A DNA stretch of 64,000 nt from Pseudomonas laurylsulfativorans (lineage in GTDB: Bacteria; Pseudomonadota; Gammaproteobacteria; Pseudomonadales; Pseudomonadaceae). Made by a program: the position numbers and the translations under genes. Each line of letters opens with the position of its first letter. Position 1 is the stretch's first letter. Shown here one piece after another: positions 1 through 9,365 of this stretch. The stretch is taken from assembly GCF_002906155.1 (NCBI RefSeq), contig NZ_MUJK01000004.1:62001-126000 (forward strand). The letters are read 5' to 3'. The notes beneath the pieces were generated by a model that saw nothing but the letters and a program-made list of their open reading frames with translations, did no database searches and was not told where the DNA came from.

Positions 1-1220
1 ACCTGCGCAACAGCGCCCGGCTCGGCGCTCACGTTCTTGTAGGGGATGGCCCTTTTGGCCAACACGGTCTTGGCCAGGTCACAGGAACTGGTGAATTTGG
101 CCTTGCCCACCGGGTCGAACTGGAACGAACACTGGTCGGGATTGGCGATGACCGTGACCGGGTTCTTCTCCTGCGCAATGAACACGTCGGGGTTACCGTA
201 TTGGGTCAGCGCATGGAAGATCGGGAAATAGGTCGCGGCCGCTAGAATGCAGCCGGCCATGATGATGCCCTTGCGCCCGATGCGATCGGACAGGCTGCCA
301 AAAATGACGAAGAACGGTGTACCGATCAGCAGCGAGCCGGCAATCAGCAAGTTGGCCGTCTGCGGGTCGATCTTCAGGGTCTGCAGCAGGAAGAACAGCG
401 CATAGAACTGTCCGGTGTACCAGACCACGGCCTGGCCGGCGGTGCCGCCGAGCAGGGCCATGATCACGATCTTGAGGTTGTCCCAGCGAGCGAATGACTC
501 GGTCAGAGGCGCCTTGGAGGCCTTGCCTTCGGCTTTCATTTTCAAGAACACCGGCGACTCGCTCAGTTGCAGGCGGATGTACACCGAGACGATCAGCAAC
601 AGGATCGACAGCAGGAACGGAATCCGCCAGCCCCAGGCCTCGAAGGCTTCGGTGCCGAGGACGGTGCGGCAGGTGAGGATCACCAGCAGCGACAGAAACA
701 GGCCGAGTGTCGCAGTCGTCTGAATCCACGAAGTGAAGAAGCCGCGCTTGCCCTTCGGTGCATGTTCGGCCACGTAGGTCGCTGCTCCGCCGTACTCGCC
801 GCCCAAGGCCAGGCCTTGCAGCAGGCGCAGGCTGATCAGGATGACCGGAGCGGCCACGCCGATGCTCGCATAGCCGGGCAGCAAGCCCACCACCGCCGTC
901 GAGACACCCATGATCACGATGGTGATGAGGAACGTATGTTTGCGTCCGATCATGTCGCCCAGCCGACCGAACACGATGGCGCCGAAGGGCCGAACAGCGA
1001 AGCCGGCGGCGAAGGCGAGCAGGGCGAAGATGAAGGAAGTCGTCTCGTTGACGCCGGCGAAGAAGTGCTTGGCGATGATCGCCGCGAGGGAGCCGTACAG
1101 GTAGAAGTCATACCATTCGAACACGGTGCCCAGGGATGAGGCGAAGATAACCTTGCGTTCCTCCCTCGTGATGCCGCGGTTGGGCGTGCTGCCCGTGGTG
1201 GTGTTGTCGATGGCCGCCAT
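1..1220 (-). CDS. MFS transporter, metabolite:H+ symporter (MHS) type, 3' end cut by window edge
   Basis: Inner-membrane proton symporter for a small organic acid or osmolyte; the substrate cannot be told. About 406 N-terminal residues are visible and the C-terminus lies outside the window. The protein opens with a short cytoplasmic tail, then FEWYDFYLYG, a hallmark of the ShiA/ProP/KgtP (MHS) branch. The MFS loop signature GRLGDMIGRK lies between helices 2 and 3 and a second copy, GSLSDRIGRK, between helices 8 and 9. A longer hydrophilic stretch with two cysteines follows helix 10. The start ATG (1218-1220) is preceded by GGAGAACACTC, a good ribosome site. MHS membership is firm; substrate is unknown. 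Confidence 0.85.
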   Translation of the reverse strand, partial: MAAIDNTTTGSTPNRGITREERKVIFASSLGTVFEWYDFYLYGSLAAIIAKHFFAGVNETTSFIFALLAFAAGFAVRPFGAIVFGRLGDMIGRKHTFLITIVIMGVSTAVVGLLPGYASIGVAAPVILISLRLLQGLALGGEYGGAATYVAEHAPKGKRGFFTSWIQTTATLGLFLSLLVILTCRTVLGTEAFEAWGWRIPFLLSILLLIVSVYIRLQLSESPVFLKMKAEGKASKAPLTESFARWDNLKIVIMALLGGTAGQAVVWYTGQFYALFFLLQTLKIDPQTANLLIAGSLLIGTPFFVIFGSLSDRIGRKGIIMAGCILAAATYFPIFHALTQYGNPDVFIAQEKNPVTVIANPDQCSFQFDPVGKAKFTSSCDLAKTVLAKRAIPYKNVSAEPGAVAQ

Positions 1221-1413
1221 GAGTGTTCTCCGTTGTTATTGTTGTAGGCCGGAGCACCTCTCAAATGTTGCCGCACCCTGGCCCTGGGGCTGAAGTCGTC
1301 GGACTACGCAAAGCTTGCTTTGAAGTTGACGTTGCTGATTGCTGCGAGGTTCCCTGAAGCATAATCAGGTTCTGCTAGATATCCACTCGCCATCATGCTG
1401 GAGGCACACAAAC

Positions 1414-1515
1414 CTGTAGGAGCGAGCTCGCTCGCGAAAATCAACAACGATGACGCGGGGAATCTGATTCTCCGCGGCGCCCTCGGGTTTTTCGCGAGCA
1501 AGCTCGCTCCTACAG
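1414..1515. repeat. REPIN: two inverted REP elements
   Basis: Head element CTGTAGGAGCGAGCTCGCTC and its inverted copy ending GCTCGCTCCTACAG flank about 50 bp. This is the only structure in the 315-bp gap between the MFS gene and the chemoreceptor gene; no small ORF or promoter stands out. Confidence 0.85.
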
Positions 1516-1535
1516 TTAAAGTTGCAGTTGCGGGT

Positions 1536-3683
1536 TTAAACGCGGAACTGGTCCATCAAACTCTGCTGCTGGTTCGCCAGGCTGTTGAGCGACTGGCTGA
1601 CTCGCGCCGATTCATTGGCCTGGCCCGACAGCGACTCAGTCACGTCGCGGATGGTCGCGACGTTGTTGTTGATCTCCTCGGCCACCGCGCTTTGCTCTTC
1701 GGCGGCACTGGCGATCTGCATGTTCATGTCGTTGATCACGGTCACCGCGTCGCCGATCTGGCGCAGCGCCGTCACGGCCTGGCCAACCTGCTCGACGCTA
1801 CCCTGGGCCTGACGATGGCTGTTGTTCATCGAACCCACCACCTCCTGCGTACCGTTTTGCAGTTGTTCGATCACCACACGGGTTTCTTCGACGGATTCCT
1901 GGGTGCGCCGCGCCAGGTTGCGCACTTCATCGGCCACCACGGCAAAGCCGCGCCCGGCCTCACCGGCACGGGCCGCTTCGATCGCGGCGTTGAGGGCCAG
2001 CAGGTTGGTTTGTTCGGCAATCGCGCGGATCACTTCCAGTACTGTGCCGATCTTCTCGCTGTTGGCTGCCAGGCCTTCGACTTGAACCATCGCCGCGCTC
2101 ATGTCGGCGGCGAGGTTGTCGATGCTGGTGGTGGTGCGGTCGATCACGGTCAGGCCCTGACGGGTCGCCTGATCGGCATCCCGTGCGGCATGGGCCGCTT
2201 GCGCGGCGCTGCGGGCGACGTCCTGGGCGGTGGCGCTCATCTCGTGGGAGGCAGTGGCGACCTGATCCACCTGACGGTATTGCTGCTCCATGCCGGCGCT
2301 GGTCTGGGTGGCGATGGCGGACGACTGGTCCGCGGTGCTGCGGGCGTCCTGCACCGAGCGTTTCACTTCGGCAATGATCGGTTGCAGCTTGTCGAGGAAA
2401 CGGTTGAACCAGCCGGCCAGCTGGCCCAGTTCGTCCTTCTTGTCGTAAGCCAGGCGGCGGGTCAGGTCACCTTCGCCGCTGGCGATGTCTTCGAGCATGT
2501 GTGCCACGCCGAGAATCGGTTTGGTCACGCTACGTGCCATCAGCCATACCAGCACCAAGCCCAGCAGCGCGGCGAGTACCCCCAGGCCGAGTTCGACCAG
2601 CGTGCCGGCGGTGTTGCTGTCATCGAGTTGCTTTTTCAGGGCTTCGGCGGGGCCGACCAGGACTTTCTCCGGCACGTCGAGCAGCACGCCCCAGGATTTG
2701 CCGCCGGGAATCGGCTGGAAGGGTGCCAGTACTTTCAGCTGTTGATTGCTGTGCAGGCTGGCGGTTTTGCTGCTGGCGCCGAGCATGCGCAGCAGTTCGG
2801 CACCGCTGGCCTTGTCCACGGCATCCAGGCGCTGGCTGAGTTTGCTGGCGTCCGGGCTGTAGCCGGCGAGCAAACCGGCCGGGCTGATAATGCTGACACT
2901 GGTCTGGCCGTCGTAGAGTTTCTTGCTTGCGCCCAGGCTGACCGCTTGCAGGCTGTTGAGGTTGATGTCCACCGACAGCGAGGCGATGACTTTGCCGTTG
3001 ACCATCAGCGGGAAAACGATGCTGGTCATCAGCACGCTCTGGCCGTCGATCTCATAGAAGTAGGGCTCGATCACGCAGGGCTTGAGCGTGGTGCGCGGGC
3101 AGGTAAACCAGGCGTTGGCCGCTTCGCCGCTGGGGCCGGTGCTGGTGTCGGCCATGTCCTTTTCCGGTAGCGCCATCGAGGTCACCTTGCCCGGTGTCGG
3201 CTGCGACCAGTAGAGGGCGAAACGGCCCTTGTCGTTGCTGCCCAGTTCGGCCTGGCCGGCGAACAGTTCGTCCTTGCCGTCCAGCCCGTTGGGCTCGAAC
3301 ACCAGGGACAGGCCGAGCAGCTCCGGATTGGCCTGCAGGGCCGACTTGACCTGGCGGGTCAGGTCTTCGCGCAGGTCGAAGGCATCAAGAAAGCGCTTTT
3401 CGGCCTGGTCACGCAGGAACAGCACCTGCCGCGAGAAACCGTGGCCGTACTGATAGGCGTCCATGAACTGCTGGCGAATCCCCAGCGCCTGGTTTTCGCC
3501 CTGGGACTCGATCCGCGCCTCGGCCGCTTCGGTCAGCATCTCCATGCTCGAGGCTTTCACCAGCGCGGAACTGTGCTCCATGCGATACAGCGAAAGACCC
3601 ACCAGCAGGGTCACGATGCCCGCCAGGCACAGCCCGGCCAGCAGGGTGATTTTCCATTGGATGGAAAGTTGTCTGAGCGACAT
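1536..3683 (-). CDS. tlpQ: Methyl-accepting chemotaxis protein, TlpQ/McpU type
   Basis: Transmembrane chemoreceptor of 715 residues. One N-terminal membrane helix (about residues 12-34) is followed by a large periplasmic ligand domain of roughly 310 residues (double-Cache size), a second helix near 355-378, a HAMP domain ([13 protein letters not shown]) and a cytoplasmic signalling domain with the conserved tip [21 protein letters not shown]. aeruginosa TlpQ and P. putida McpU, which sense histamine and polyamines, have the same length and start ([15 protein letters not shown], from memory). Start ATG at 3683 has AAGGA 8-12 bp upstream; a longer reading to 3755 lacks one. The next genes, a NhaC-family transporter and a CtpM-type receptor, reproduce the PA2654-PA2653-PA2652 order. 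Ligand is inferred, not shown. Confidence 0.85.
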   Translation of the reverse strand: MSLRQLSIQWKITLLAGLCLAGIVTLLVGLSLYRMEHSSALVKASSMEMLTEAAEARIESQGENQALGIRQQFMDAYQYGHGFSRQVLFLRDQAEKRFLDAFDLREDLTRQVKSALQANPELLGLSLVFEPNGLDGKDELFAGQAELGSNDKGRFALYWSQPTPGKVTSMALPEKDMADTSTGPSGEAANAWFTCPRTTLKPCVIEPYFYEIDGQSVLMTSIVFPLMVNGKVIASLSVDINLNSLQAVSLGASKKLYDGQTSVSIISPAGLLAGYSPDASKLSQRLDAVDKASGAELLRMLGASSKTASLHSNQQLKVLAPFQPIPGGKSWGVLLDVPEKVLVGPAEALKKQLDDSNTAGTLVELGLGVLAALLGLVLVWLMARSVTKPILGVAHMLEDIASGEGDLTRRLAYDKKDELGQLAGWFNRFLDKLQPIIAEVKRSVQDARSTADQSSAIATQTSAGMEQQYRQVDQVATASHEMSATAQDVARSAAQAAHAARDADQATRQGLTVIDRTTTSIDNLAADMSAAMVQVEGLAANSEKIGTVLEVIRAIAEQTNLLALNAAIEAARAGEAGRGFAVVADEVRNLARRTQESVEETRVVIEQLQNGTQEVVGSMNNSHRQAQGSVEQVGQAVTALRQIGDAVTVINDMNMQIASAAEEQSAVAEEINNNVATIRDVTESLSGQANESARVSQSLNSLANQQQSLMDQFRV

Positions 3684-3783
3684 GGAGGCGTCCTTATTCG
3701 ATAAATATCTGAGACTTTGCCCTGTAACGGCCGCGATCGGGTTTTCTTTATTCAAACGTTCAAATAAGACTTGTTACCGCATT

Positions 3784-3916
3784 TGTGGCGAGGGAGCTTG
3801 CTCCCGTTGGGGCGCGAAGCGGCCCTGAAACCTGAGATTTCCGTTCTCCAGACCCACCTCTTGTCCCGGGTCTGCGACTGCTGCGCAGCCGAGCGGGAGC
3901 AAGCTCCCTCGCCACA
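3784..3916. repeat. REP pair of the GTGGCGAGGG family
   Basis: TGTGGCGAGGGAGCTTGCTC and its inverted copy GAGCAAGCTCCCTCGCCACA enclose about 90 bp containing a secondary inverted motif (GGGGCGCGAAGCGGCCC). It fills most of the 380-bp gap between divergent tlpQ and the transporter gene. Promoters for both genes must lie in the short flanks; none is clear. Confidence 0.8.
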
Positions 3917-4063
3917 GGGGGGGCAGTCTGAGCTCTACTGCTTTGACACCGCGCCCGGTCTACGGCAAAGTGCGCGCCCTCTAATAAGACCCATTCCTTT
4001 TATCCGCTGGCGGCTCACGCAGACTGCCGGACGGACTCTTTTCGCTTGCCCAGAGGTATGACA

Positions 4064-5380
4064 ATGAATGCAGTAATTGCCGCGGTCGGCATCATGCTGG
4101 TACTCAGCCTGTCCCGTGTGCATGTGGTGATCGCCCTGATCGTCGGCGCGCTGGTCGGTGGTCTGACCGGCGGCCTGGGTATCGAGGCGACGCTCAAGGC
4201 TTTCAACAGCGGCCTCGGTGGCGGGGCGACGGTGGCGTTGTCCTACGCTTTGCTCGGCGCTTTCGCCGTGGCGATTGCCAAGTCCGGCATGGCCCATGCG
4301 CTGGCCGACAAGGCCCTGGCGATGGTCGATCGCCAGCACGCCAGCGGCGGTGGCCAGGTCAAATGGCTGCTGATTGGCCTGCTCTGGGTCGTGGCCATCG
4401 CCTCGCAGAACATCCTGCCGATCCATATCGCGTTCATTCCGTTGCTGGTGCCACCGCTTCTTTATGTGCTGACCAAGCTGCAATTGGACCGTCGCCTGAT
4501 CGCCTGCGTCATGACCTTCGGCTTGATCACGCCCTACATGTTCCTGCCGGTGGGCTTCGGCAACATCTTCCTCAATGAGATCCTGCTGGCCAACGTCGCC
4601 CGCAGCGGTGTGGACATCAGCGGCATCAATGTGACCCACGCCATGGGCATTCCAGCCCTGGGCATGGTGGCGGGCCTGCTGATCGCGTTTGTCAGCTACC
4701 GCAAGAAGCGTGTCTACGACCTGGCAAAGATCGAACAAGTCGAGCAAGTGGCGGTGCAATACAACCCGCTGAGCCTGATGGTCGCCGGTGTGGCCATCGC
4801 GGCGGCGTTCATCATTCAGTTGCTGCTGGATTCGATGATTATCGGTGCACTGGTCGGCTTCCTGATTTTCTCGGTGTCGGGCATCGTCAAATGGCGCGAC
4901 ACCGATGACCTGTTCACCGAAGGCATGAAAATGATGGCGATGATCGGCTTCATCATGATCGCAGCCTCGGGGTTCGCCGAAGTGATGAAGGCCACCGGTG
5001 AAGTGCAGACGCTGGTCGAGTCGTCGGCGGCGTACATCGATCACAGCAAGGGCATCGGTGCCTTGCTGATGTTGTTGGTGGGGTTGCTGGTGACCATGGG
5101 CATCGGCTCGTCGTTCTCCACCGTGCCGATCCTGGCGGCGATCTTCGTGCCGCTGTGCGTGCAACTGGGCTTCAGCCCGTTGGCGATCGTGTGCATCGTC
5201 GGCACGGCCGGTGCCTTGGGCGACGCCGGCTCGCCGGCTTCGGACTCGACCCTGGGCCCCACCTCCGGCCTGAACATCGACGGCCAGCACCATCACATCT
5301 GGGACACCGTGGTCCCGACCTTCCTGCATTACAACCTGCCACTGCTGGCGTTCGGCTGGGTGGCCGCGATGGTTCTTTGA
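4064..5380 (+). CDS. NhaC-superfamily transporter (COG2056, YuiF-like), PA2653 type
   Basis: Inner-membrane carrier of 438 residues with about 11-12 hydrophobic helices, annotated in related genomes as a Na+/H+ antiporter family protein or predicted histidine transporter (YuiF). Visible family features are the [20 protein letters not shown] segment, [18 protein letters not shown] mid-protein, and [20 protein letters not shown] near the C-terminus. ATG 4064 is chosen because AGAGG sits 7 bp before it; the ATG at 4058 and TTG at 4046 have no such spacing. It lies between two chemoreceptor genes, which suggests that the carrier takes up an attractant sensed by one of them. A REP hairpin follows the stop after 7 bp. 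Confidence 0.8.
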   Translation: MNAVIAAVGIMLVLSLSRVHVVIALIVGALVGGLTGGLGIEATLKAFNSGLGGGATVALSYALLGAFAVAIAKSGMAHALADKALAMVDRQHASGGGQVKWLLIGLLWVVAIASQNILPIHIAFIPLLVPPLLYVLTKLQLDRRLIACVMTFGLITPYMFLPVGFGNIFLNEILLANVARSGVDISGINVTHAMGIPALGMVAGLLIAFVSYRKKRVYDLAKIEQVEQVAVQYNPLSLMVAGVAIAAAFIIQLLLDSMIIGALVGFLIFSVSGIVKWRDTDDLFTEGMKMMAMIGFIMIAASGFAEVMKATGEVQTLVESSAAYIDHSKGIGALLMLLVGLLVTMGIGSSFSTVPILAAIFVPLCVQLGFSPLAIVCIVGTAGALGDAGSPASDSTLGPTSGLNIDGQHHHIWDTVVPTFLHYNLPLLAFGWVAAMVL

Positions 5381-5387
5381 CTTCACT

Positions 5388-5416
5388 TGTAGGAGCCGGC
5401 AAGCCGGCTCCTACAG
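5388..5416. repeat. Single REP hairpin after the transporter gene
   Basis: TGTAGGAGCCGGCAAGCCGG runs into GCTCCTACAG as one compact hairpin, followed by TTTTGGTTTTT. Stem plus T-rich tail could also terminate transcription from the upstream gene. Confidence 0.75.
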
Positions 5417-5478
5417 TTTTGGTTTTTGGTGCCGTTAAAGCTTTTAACCACGCCAACAAAATCAAAAGAGTGAACGTC

Positions 5479-7161
5479 ATGCGCATGAGCCTCAAGGCCA
5501 AAGTCCTGTCCCTTGCCGTCCTCCCGGTGCTGCTGTTTGCGCTGGTCATCAGCCTGACCACGCTGTTCATTCTTCAGGATCAGGCGCGCAAGGAAGTCGA
5601 GCAGACCCGCGAGCGCCTGCTCAGCGATGCCAAGGCGACCCTGCAAAGCTACGTGGCCGTGGCCATGACCACGATCAAACCGCTTTACGACGCCGCCGCC
5701 CCCGGCGATGAGGCGGCGCGGGCCCAGGTGATCAAGCTGCTGTCGAGCATCACCTATGGCAAGGACGGTTACTTCTTCGGCTACGACTCCAACACCGTGC
5801 GCCTGTTCAAGGCCAATAGCCCCGAGGGCGTGGGCCAGAGCTTCAAGGACAACCGCGACCCGAACGGTGTCTACGTCAACCGCGACCTGGTGAAGGTGGC
5901 GAAGGACGGTACGCACTACCTGCAATACAGCTCGCCCTTGCCCGGCAACACCCAGGTGCTGGTGCCCAAGCTCGGTTACACCGAATACCTGCCGAAATGG
6001 GACATGGCGTTCGGTACCTCGGTCAACCTCGATGGCATCGAAGCGCAAGTGGCGGTGGTCGAAACCAAGGTCCAGGAGCGCATGCAAGGCATGGTGCTGA
6101 GCATCGTCGGCGTGGCGCTCGTGGTGCTGCTGGTGATCGCCGCTGCCGGGATGTTGCTGGCCAACACCATTCTGCGTCCGCTGCATTTGATGAAAGCCAA
6201 TCTCGACGACATCGCCGCGGGCGAGGGCGACCTGACCCGTCGCCTGACCATCACCAGCCAGGATGAACTCGGTGAACTGGCCGGCTCGTTCAACCGTTTC
6301 GTCGACAAGATCCACGGCCTGGTGCGGCAGATCACCGAAATGACTTCGCAACTGACCGGGCTGGTGAATCAGGTGTCCGACCAGGCCAATCGCTCGGATC
6401 AGGCCATGGAACGTCAGCGCCACGAAACCGATCAGGTGGCCACGGCCATCAATGAAATGTCGGCGGCGGCCCAGGAAGTGGCCAAGAGCGCGCAGAACGC
6501 CGCGGTGGCAGCCCAGCAGACCGATGAAGAAGGGCAGGCCGCCAAGCGTGTCGTGGCCGGCAGCATCGAGAAAATCCATGCCTTGGTGGACGACATCCGC
6601 AGCAGTGGCGTGTCCCTCGACAGCCTGCAAAAAGACGTGTCGTCGATTGTCAGCGTGCTTGGGGTGATCCGCTCGATTGCCGAGCAGACCAACCTGCTGG
6701 CGCTCAACGCTGCCATCGAAGCTGCCCGCGCCGGCGAGGCCGGGCGCGGCTTTGCGGTGGTGGCCGATGAAGTGCGGGCGCTGGCCAGCCGCACGCAAAT
6801 CAGCACCCAGGAAATCCAGGGCATGATCGACCGCTTGCAGGCCGGCACCCAGTCGGCGGTGGAGGCGATGCGTCGTTCCAGCGAGGCCGGCGATGGCACC
6901 TCGGCCCAGGCCAACGAGGCGGGGGCTTCGCTGGACACCATGGCTCAGTTGATCGCCACCATCAATTCAATGAACGCGCAGATCGCCAGTGCCGCCGAAG
7001 AACAGACCGCCGTGGCCGAAGAGATCAACCGCAGCGTGCATCAGATTGCCGTGGCCGTGGATAACGTCGCCGACGAAACCCAACTCGGCGCACAGACTTC
7101 GCGCAGCCTGGCCGACCTCGGTCAGCGCCTGGGCAGTCTGGTGGGGCAGTTCCGTATCTGA
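5479..7161 (+). CDS. ctpM: Methyl-accepting chemotaxis protein, CtpM type (single Cache)
   Basis: Chemoreceptor of 560 residues. Helix 1 (about residues 8-30) is followed by a short periplasmic sCache_2 domain of some 150 residues with the typical [13 protein letters not shown] segment, then helix 2 (about 208-232), HAMP ([13 protein letters not shown]), and a signalling domain whose tip reads [20 protein letters not shown], as in the neighbouring TlpQ homologue. P. aeruginosa PA2652 (CtpM) is a malate receptor of this architecture in this gene order. ATG at 5479 is used; ATG 5485 is equally possible, and ribosome-site evidence (AAAAGAG) is weak for both. Ligand by analogy only. Confidence 0.85.
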   Translation: MRMSLKAKVLSLAVLPVLLFALVISLTTLFILQDQARKEVEQTRERLLSDAKATLQSYVAVAMTTIKPLYDAAAPGDEAARAQVIKLLSSITYGKDGYFFGYDSNTVRLFKANSPEGVGQSFKDNRDPNGVYVNRDLVKVAKDGTHYLQYSSPLPGNTQVLVPKLGYTEYLPKWDMAFGTSVNLDGIEAQVAVVETKVQERMQGMVLSIVGVALVVLLVIAAAGMLLANTILRPLHLMKANLDDIAAGEGDLTRRLTITSQDELGELAGSFNRFVDKIHGLVRQITEMTSQLTGLVNQVSDQANRSDQAMERQRHETDQVATAINEMSAAAQEVAKSAQNAAVAAQQTDEEGQAAKRVVAGSIEKIHALVDDIRSSGVSLDSLQKDVSSIVSVLGVIRSIAEQTNLLALNAAIEAARAGEAGRGFAVVADEVRALASRTQISTQEIQGMIDRLQAGTQSAVEAMRRSSEAGDGTSAQANEAGASLDTMAQLIATINSMNAQIASAAEEQTAVAEEINRSVHQIAVAVDNVADETQLGAQTSRSLADLGQRLGSLVGQFRI

Positions 7162-7174
7162 CAGAACAACTTTT

Positions 7175-7323
7175 TGTGGCGAGGGGGCTTGCCCCCGTTT
7201 GACTGCGCAGCAGTCACAAGCCCGGTCATTGCCATAAGTCAGGAACAACGCAGTTGCCAGGCTTTGGGGTCGCTGCGCAACCCAACGGGGCGGTGCGGCG
7301 GTCCGACAAGCTCCCTCGCCACA
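7175..7323. repeat. REP pair of the GTGGCGAGGG family
   Basis: TGTGGCGAGGGGGCTTGCCC with inner motif GACTGCGCAGCAGTC, and a diverged inverted partner CAAGCTCCCTCGCCACA 120 bp on. It separates ctpM from the metallothionein gene. Confidence 0.75.
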
Positions 7324-7402
7324 AAAGATCGCAGCCTGCGGCAGCTCCTACACTTACGGTGTGCATATAAGCACTGGCGACCACACAAGAGGAGTCAGCG
7401 CC

Positions 7403-7567
7403 ATGATTGACCGCGAAAGTATCTGCGATTGTCCGAAATGTTCCTGCAAACTCGGTGAACATCCGATTGCTCGCCACGGCAAGCACTACTGCTGTGAAGC
7501 CTGCGCCAAGCACCATGAACACGGCGAGGAATGCACCCATAAAGGCTGCAAGTGTGCGCATGGCTGA
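7403..7567 (+). CDS. Metallothionein, Pseudomonas PmtA type
   Basis: Cytoplasmic 54-residue metal buffer that binds zinc, cadmium or copper through clustered thiolates. Cysteines fall in the bacterial metallothionein pattern: CDCPKCSC near the N-terminus, YCCEACAKHHEHGEEC in the middle and CKCAHG at the end, with histidines as extra ligands. This matches characterised Pseudomonas metallothioneins in length and layout. Start ATG 7403 is preceded by AGAGGAG with 8 bp spacing. It stands alone after a REP element, and a separate promoter is not obvious. Confidence 0.93.
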   Translation: MIDRESICDCPKCSCKLGEHPIARHGKHYCCEACAKHHEHGEECTHKGCKCAHG

Positions 7568-7591
7568 CCGTCGCGAATGAAACAGTGGAGC

Positions 7592-7870
7592 CTAATCCGG
7601 CTCTACTTCCAGCCTGAGGCTGTCATCTTCCAGGCGTTCGCAACGGCGAACGGTGCCCTGCAGGCGTCGCCCTTCGACCCGCACCACCAGGGTCTTGGTT
7701 TGCTCTAGATCTTCCGGCAGTGGCGGCGGCACGCGTATGGCGAAGCAAAATGGGTCATTTTCAACCGGCTCCAGTCCGATCCGGCACTCGGCGCTCCTGG
7801 TGATGCGGCCCGACAACGTGTTCAGACCGTAGTCCAGTTGTGCAGGGCTGGTGACGGGTGTCGCGGTCAT
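7592..7870 (-). CDS. Conserved hypothetical protein, 92 residues
   Basis: Small soluble protein with no signal peptide or membrane helix. The C-terminal half (VVRVEGRRLQGTVRRCERL) reads like a short beta-barrel with an RxxR-like start, faintly PilZ-like, but key c-di-GMP residues are not evident, so I assign no function. Start ATG at 7870 has GGAAGGAAA directly upstream, an excellent site that overrides a much longer reading to 8125. The next gene on the same strand starts from 8132 and ends 34 bp upstream, so the two may be cotranscribed. Confidence 0.65.
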   Translation of the reverse strand: MTATPVTSPAQLDYGLNTLSGRITRSAECRIGLEPVENDPFCFAIRVPPPLPEDLEQTKTLVVRVEGRRLQGTVRRCERLEDDSLRLEVEPD

Positions 7871-7904
7871 TTTCCTTCCCCCCGAACCTGATGGTTGCCA
7901 GAGA

Positions 7905-8132
7905 TTAGTTCGCTGGCCGCCACTTGACGTTTTCCACGCCGAATTTTTCCGCCATCGGCTTGCTGGTCTTTTGCACCTTCTCGCGTCCAAATCGGGGGAT
8001 TCGCCCCACCCCCGCGTCACAGCTCGCCCAATGCCAGGCTTCTGCGTTATCCATTTTTTCCAATCGGATAATGAATGACTTCGCAGCGCCATGGAGGGTG
8101 TACTCGATGACGAATAATTTTGCACTGTTCAT
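7905..8132 (-). CDS. Conserved Pseudomonas protein, 75 residues (DUF6555-like)
   Basis: Small soluble protein with a short hydrophobic N-terminal strand (KLFVIEYTLHGAAKSFIIRL) and a basic C-terminal half (GREKVQKTSKPMAEKFGVEN). I recall near-identical proteins annotated DUF6555 in other pseudomonads, and the function is unknown. Start ATG 8132 follows GGAGGAA, though the spacing of about 12 bp is long. It is upstream of and codirectional with the 92-residue protein gene. Confidence 0.7.
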   Translation of the reverse strand: MNSAKLFVIEYTLHGAAKSFIIRLEKMDNAEAWHWASCDAGVGRIPRFGREKVQKTSKPMAEKFGVENVKWRPAN

Positions 8133-8278
8133 AAAGCCCCGGTTCCTCCCTGTTGTACATAGAAGGATCGCGCGCCATCAGGAAAATTCACTCTGATTTT
8201 CGTACGGCGGCGGTTGCTGGCGACAAGTCTGGCACCTAGTTACCATGCAGGCTTGCCAATCCCCAATGAACATTGACC

Positions 8279-9058
8279 ATGGCCCTTGCCGCACCGCCTG
8301 ACCTGAGTGACACCGATGTGCCCGTGCAACCACTGGCCCGCACCTATCCGCGCGGGTTGTACATCGAGCCCCATGAGCACGTCTGGGGCCAGTTGCTGTA
8401 TGCAATGAGCGGGGTGATGTGGGTCGAGACGCCGCACGAGGCGCTGGTGGTGCCGCCGCAGCGGGCAGTGTGGTTACCACCTGGCGTGCCCCACGGGATT
8501 CGCGTGGTGTCTGACCTGCAGATGCGCAATATCTACCTGCGCCCGTCCCTGGCGGCGACTCTGGATGACAGTGTGCAAGTCATTGAGGTCGGTGGCTTGC
8601 TGCGCGAACTGATTGTCGGCCTGGTGGAGCAGGGCAACGACGGGCCGCCCGAGTATTACGACGCGCTGGTGGGCCTGGCGCTGCTGGAACTCAAGCGGGC
8701 CAGGCGTTCGCTGCTGAAAATCCCGCTGCCGGACGATTCCGACCGACGGCTGATGAACCTGTGCCAGGCGGTCATGTCCGCGCCCTCGCTGGATATTCCG
8801 TTCGAACAGCATGCAGAAACCGCCGGTGCCAGCGTGCGGACCCTGGCGCGGCTGTTCAAGGACGGTCTGGGCATGGGGTTCGCCGAGTGGCGGCGTCAGG
8901 TGCAACTGGCGACGGCGGTGGCCGAGCTGATCCAGGGCGTACCGGTCAGCGCGATTGCCCGGGACCTGGGCTATTCGCCGAGCAGCTTCAGTGACATGTT
9001 TCGTCGTGAACTGGGTGTTGCCCCCTCGCAGTTTCCCGCGGCACAACGCCAGGACTGA
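8279..9058 (+). CDS. AraC-family transcriptional regulator with cupin sensor
   Basis: DNA-binding regulator of 259 residues. The N-terminal half is a cupin-type ligand domain (PHEHVWGQLLYAMSGVMWVE, then VPPQRAVWLPPGVPHGI). The C-terminal 100 residues hold two helix-turn-helix units typical of AraC/XylS proteins (AGASVRTLARLFKDGLGMGF and IARDLGYSPSSFSDMFRREL). ATG 8279 is used; a TTG two codons earlier is possible and neither has a strong ribosome site. Directly downstream lie a XapX membrane protein and an MDR oxidoreductase, which are possible targets, but nothing seen proves it. Confidence 0.85.
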   Translation: MALAAPPDLSDTDVPVQPLARTYPRGLYIEPHEHVWGQLLYAMSGVMWVETPHEALVVPPQRAVWLPPGVPHGIRVVSDLQMRNIYLRPSLAATLDDSVQVIEVGGLLRELIVGLVEQGNDGPPEYYDALVGLALLELKRARRSLLKIPLPDDSDRRLMNLCQAVMSAPSLDIPFEQHAETAGASVRTLARLFKDGLGMGFAEWRRQVQLATAVAELIQGVPVSAIARDLGYSPSSFSDMFRRELGVAPSQFPAAQRQD

Positions 9059-9163
9059 ATTCGCCGGCACCCTGCTTTGGCCGAAATTCAGAAGTACTTG
9101 GCCGATGCTCAAAGGCGTCGCCCTCTAGACTCAGCGCATACCTCAATTGCCCCGGAGTCTGCG

Positions 9164-9337
9164 ATGAACCTCCTCCTGTCACTGGTCATCGGTCTGGGCG
9201 TCGGACTGCTCTACGGCGCCCTGGATTTTCGTTCCCCCGCACCCCCGGCCATCGCGCTGGTGGGCCTGCTCGGCATGCTCGCCGGCGAAAAGCTCTGGCC
9301 GATGGGCCGAGCGCTGGTGGCTGGCTGGATCTCCTGA
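9164..9337 (+). CDS. XapX domain membrane protein
   Basis: Inner-membrane protein of 57 residues with two hydrophobic helices separated by a short loop. The first holds LVIGLGVGLLYGALDF and the second APPAIALVGLLGMLAGE, the XapX (DUF1427) pattern named for a small protein of the xanthosine locus. Start ATG 9164 follows CCCGGAG. The protein may assist a transporter or act as a small membrane component; function is not established. It lies 28 bp before the oxidoreductase gene and is likely cotranscribed with it. Confidence 0.8.
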   Translation: MNLLLSLVIGLGVGLLYGALDFRSPAPPAIALVGLLGMLAGEKLWPMGRALVAGWIS

Positions 9338-9365
9338 ACCCTTTTTTGACTCGACGGATACGCCC

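Noticed and set aside
1395..3170. Long plus-strand open frame of 591 codons opposite the tlpQ gene
   Set aside because: It is antisense to a well-recognised chemoreceptor; composition (His, Gly, Gln rich) is that of a GC-rich shadow frame.
3935..5386. 483-codon minus-strand frame opposite the NhaC-family transporter
   Set aside because: Shadow of a membrane-protein gene; extremely rich in His and Gln, as expected from reverse-complemented hydrophobic codons.
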